Assembly (NCBI GenBank): GCA_049606855.1
Contig: JBMYVY010000002.1
Span: 186,001-250,000, forward strand
Direction of reading: 5' to 3'
Source: JBELHR01 sp049606855
GTDB lineage: Bacteria; Bacteroidota; Bacteroidia; Flavobacteriales; Flavobacteriaceae
DNA length: 64,000 bases
In this document: piece after piece, positions 61,679 to 64,000 of the stretch
Position numbering within the stretch: the stretch's first letter is position 1
Layout of the letters: every line of letters begins with the position of its first letter
Notes under the pieces: generated by a model
What the model was told of the DNA's origin: nothing
Seen by the model: only the letters and a program-made list of their open reading frames with translations
The model's database searches: none
Program-made: the position numbers and the translations under genes

Positions 61679-63739
61679 TTAAGGGGTAATTTTAAGTTTT
61701 GTTATCAGTTGATTTAAATACTCCGCTTCTTTCGAATTTGGATAAGTTTCAATGAGTTTTTGCATGCTGATTATTCCTTCTTCATCACCAAACATTTTCC
61801 ACACACTTAAGCTCCGTAAAAGTTCAAATTTAAGAATAATTTGCTTATCATCAATTTTTTCGAGATTCTCTTCAACATATACTATGAGTTCATCATAACA
61901 ACCTTGCTCAAATTCCAAGTACCATTTTTGGTAGACCTCTTGATCAGTTAATACAGAAGAATCTTCAATTGCAACACCTTGTATTGACAACGTATAGGGG
62001 TGATCAGGGTAATTATTAATTAATCTCTCAGCGTGAACTTGTTGGTCTTTTTCATTACCTAAAGCCTCGTGAATTTGATATAAATAATACGTTACTTCAA
62101 CGGGGTTTTTGTCTGCTAATCTTTCTAATCTACTCAAAGCCACTTCGGGTTGATTATACACTTCAAAATACTGAAGCGCTGATACGTACAATGCTTCTTG
62201 TAGAACTAGATTTAAAGAGTCTCTGTGAATTTGTTCATCAAGAAGTTCCGCTTGCATTTGTGCAGCTCTTAAATTCGCATCGAGATCCTCATTATCTTCA
62301 TTGTTTGATCGGATTCTAGAACTGGACTTTTGAAATTTCCAATCATCCTCATTAATAATATTTCCCCACGTTTGTTCAAATTGCTTTTGCCCTGCAGCGA
62401 CTACTTGAGGGTTATCAAAATACCAAGCGGATTGTTTTCCGCCTACTGAATTCTGAGTTTTTGAACGCTGCTTACCCTGTTTTTTTGCTTCAGCAACAAA
62501 ATAAGCATAGCGCTGATCATCGTTCATAGACCACAAATTCATAATACTATCCGAACGGTGAATTTCCTCTTCAAGAACAATCAGTTCTTCTAAATTTTCT
62601 CTTTTCCTGTTCAAACGAAGTAAATACAGAGTATTATACGATTCAAAATTCGACAAGATCGAATCAAAATATTTACCCGCTAGTAACATTTCACCTTTTT
62701 TAAACGAATCATCTCCTAAAGCACTTAAGGCCCTTTGCTGAAGATAAAAATCAGAAGATGGATGAGATTTGGACCTGGTATAAAATTCAGCTGAGTCCAA
62801 TAATATTCCTTTCGCAAAATATAAACGTGCAAACTCATTATTGTAATACTGATCTTTTAACAGGGCATTTACCCGTTCTAAGTAATTAGCTGTTGATACT
62901 GTATCACGTATAAAACGGCTCATGGTAAGTAGTGAAAGTGATTGGTATTTTTTTGGCGTCTTTCTTCCAAAAGCAAGGGTTTCAAGCTCTGATTGGGCTA
63001 TTTGTAGGGAATCCTGCTCTATTAATAACTGCGCTCGTAAAAAGCGGTTTCTGGCCGCTTGGGTGGGATCACCCCCAGCTTCAAAAGCAAGTTTTAGATG
63101 TTTTTTCAAGGGTTCTATACTATCATAAGATTCGTATCCTAGAGCCAAGGCAGTATGTCCTTCAGCTAAGATGCCGTCCTTCAAATCATCTTCCTTTACT
63201 AAGCGCTTCATTCTTCTGATGGCCTGAGCCTCATTCTCTAAACGGATACTGGATTTGGCCCTCCAAATACGCATTTCATCAATTAAACTGGCAATAGGGT
63301 TATTTCGAATCGCATAATCAAAAGACTCTTGTGCCGGAACCATTCTTCCGTCGTAATACCTTGCCTTCCCAAGAAGTAAATAAGCTTCATCCATTTTAGC
63401 GTTTTGTTCCACTCCGTAGTCTTGGATAGAATGCTTCTGAACTGCTTTAACAGCCTTTTCCTCAGCTTTGAAAAAAGAAGCTTCAGCAGCTTTAGTCAAG
63501 CTGTTTTTTTCCTTTAAAGAATCTTGAATTAAAATTGGCTCAACCTTGAGGCGCACGAACACATCTTCTTCATAACCATCGTTAAGTTGATTGATTCCGT
63601 CTTCTAATGCCAGCTCACCATTGTAAAGCACGTTGTATTTTGCGGTAAATTCGTGCCAGTTTCTGGAAACGAACGTATTTTTCCTTCCGCAGGAAGAAAT
63701 CACAACAAAAGTGAGAAGAAATAGGATGTGTTTTTTCAT
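61679..63739 (-). CDS. PorW/SprE-like tetratricopeptide lipoprotein (type IX secretion)
   Basis: The protein has 686 residues. The lipoprotein signal MKKHILFLLTFVVISSCGRK is followed by NWHEFTAKYNVLYNGELAL, the SprE/PorW opening, then helical TPR-type repeats (AYLLLGKARYYDGRMVPAQESFDYAIRNNP near 128; ALSALGDDSFKKGEMLLAGKYF near 329; ALSRLERLADKNP near 527; KEAEYLNQLITKL at the end). In Flavobacterium and Porphyromonas this lipoprotein is needed for type IX secretion. It is shorter than the roughly 870 residues I recall for SprE. Confidence 0.8.
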   Translation of the reverse strand: MKKHILFLLTFVVISSCGRKNTFVSRNWHEFTAKYNVLYNGELALEDGINQLNDGYEEDVFVRLKVEPILIQDSLKEKNSLTKAAEASFFKAEEKAVKAVQKHSIQDYGVEQNAKMDEAYLLLGKARYYDGRMVPAQESFDYAIRNNPIASLIDEMRIWRAKSSIRLENEAQAIRRMKRLVKEDDLKDGILAEGHTALALGYESYDSIEPLKKHLKLAFEAGGDPTQAARNRFLRAQLLIEQDSLQIAQSELETLAFGRKTPKKYQSLSLLTMSRFIRDTVSTANYLERVNALLKDQYYNNEFARLYFAKGILLDSAEFYTRSKSHPSSDFYLQQRALSALGDDSFKKGEMLLAGKYFDSILSNFESYNTLYLLRLNRKRENLEELIVLEEEIHRSDSIMNLWSMNDDQRYAYFVAEAKKQGKQRSKTQNSVGGKQSAWYFDNPQVVAAGQKQFEQTWGNIINEDDWKFQKSSSRIRSNNEDNEDLDANLRAAQMQAELLDEQIHRDSLNLVLQEALYVSALQYFEVYNQPEVALSRLERLADKNPVEVTYYLYQIHEALGNEKDQQVHAERLINNYPDHPYTLSIQGVAIEDSSVLTDQEVYQKWYLEFEQGCYDELIVYVEENLEKIDDKQIILKFELLRSLSVWKMFGDEEGIISMQKLIETYPNSKEAEYLNQLITKLKITP

Positions 63740-63756
63740 TTTACCTTAGTAAAACT

Positions 63757-63764
63757 CAAAAGTA
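63757..63764 (-). promoter_or_regulatory. Putative -7 promoter element for the sprE/porW-atp operon
   Basis: The minus strand reads TACTTTTG (exact TAnnTTTG), 17 nt before the start codon at 63739. It may drive the whole run down to atpG. Confidence 0.5.
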
Positions 63765-63770
63765 GTAAAT

Positions 63771-64000
63771 CTATTGTAGGAAACGATCTAAAATTTTAGA
63801 AACCGGCTCAATATCATGCGTAGTTTCTATACTTGGACCTGCAACCCAAACAGTCTTATAAGTAGCTGAAGTTGCTGCTTTAGTAACTTGAGACATCCCT
63901 ACAGAGAATCGCCACATTTTTACCCATTTTTTGAGTTGTTTGTTTTTGTTCAAAAAGGATTCTAACCAAGTTTGCTTGGTTCCAATTTTTTCAACATAAG
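63771..64000 (-). CDS. 3' end of a gene leaving the window, possibly NAD(P)H-dependent flavin oxidoreductase
   Basis: Only the last 75 or so residues are present, and the frame is open to base 64000. The tail VAGPSIETTHDIEPVSKILDRFL resembles the closing Gly...DI-PV pattern of nitronate monooxygenase/2-nitropropane dioxygenase-type proteins, preceded by a basic segment (LNKNKQLKKWVKMW). The evidence is weak, and no catalytic residues are in view. Confidence 0.4.
   Translation of the reverse strand, partial: YVEKIGTKQTWLESFLNKNKQLKKWVKMWRFSVGMSQVTKAATSATYKTVWVAGPSIETTHDIEPVSKILDRFLQ

Overview
The window is a dense, AT-rich stretch of bacterial chromosome that fits a marine-type member of the Bacteroidota, most likely order Flavobacteriales. 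The lineage call rests on family content: type IX secretion genes (PorP/SprF, a type B sorted surface protein, a PorW/SprE-like lipoprotein), lineage-typical unknown families (DUF3078, DUF4270, DUF4271, DUF4296, DUF4956, DUF3109), an F-type ATP synthase cluster without atpD and atpC, and promoters of the Bacteroidota form TAnnTTTG. I see no rRNA, tRNA, CRISPR array, prophage or insertion sequence. Nearly every gene looks like core genome.

Layout. 1-6.9 kb (+): two secreted endonuclease/exonuclease/phosphatase proteins flanking an APC permease, a VOC protein, a DUF4956/DUF2490 pair and a Bax-inhibitor-1 protein, then an aldo/keto reductase. 6.9-15.3 kb (mostly -): recJ, OsmC, a dipeptide epimerase, an AhpD-like protein (+), a frameshifted M13 metallopeptidase, rsmI and an acyl-CoA ligase. 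15.4-23.6 kb (mostly +): aspS, ferritin, an unlisted 48-residue Cys-rich protein with a textbook promoter, a ClC channel, tadA (-), dxs and DUF3078. 23.6-29.9 kb (-): purine nucleoside phosphorylase, PorP/SprF, a 1047-residue surface protein and dgt. 30-36.6 kb: a porin, nrdB-nrdA, DUF3109 and marC. 36.7-44.2 kb: glmS, DUF4270, a half-size GT5 protein, then panC, a YbhN-type membrane protein and radA. 44.2-54.3 kb: hemD, DUF4271, a polyprenol-phosphate mannosyltransferase, a dihydroorotase-type enzyme, DUF4296, an NAD-dependent epimerase, tyrS, a LuxE-like protein, an ALDH7-type dehydrogenase, a phosphatase and an SDR. 55.6-63.7 kb (-): one long run sprE/porW-bactofilin-atpZ-DUF6168-atpBEFHAG, then the 3' end of a gene that leaves the window.

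The most unusual part is the gene-free interval 55.08-55.66 kb between atpG and the SDR gene. It holds three tandem units that share a segment identical over 50 nt in all three. Each shared segment adjoins a perfect hairpin, but every hairpin has a different stem sequence. On the minus strand two of the units also carry the same box, TTTGGCACGGG(A/C)TTTGTA, which resembles a sigma-54 promoter. The simplest reading is a cluster of small structured RNAs that are separately started and terminated. I do not recognise it as a described family.

Other points of interest are an M13 peptidase gene broken exactly at an A AAA AAA G slippery run, a complete intrinsic-terminator structure inside the signal-peptide codons of a lipoprotein gene, and several genes whose TAnnTTTG element ends only 3-5 nt before the start codon, which suggests leaderless mRNAs.
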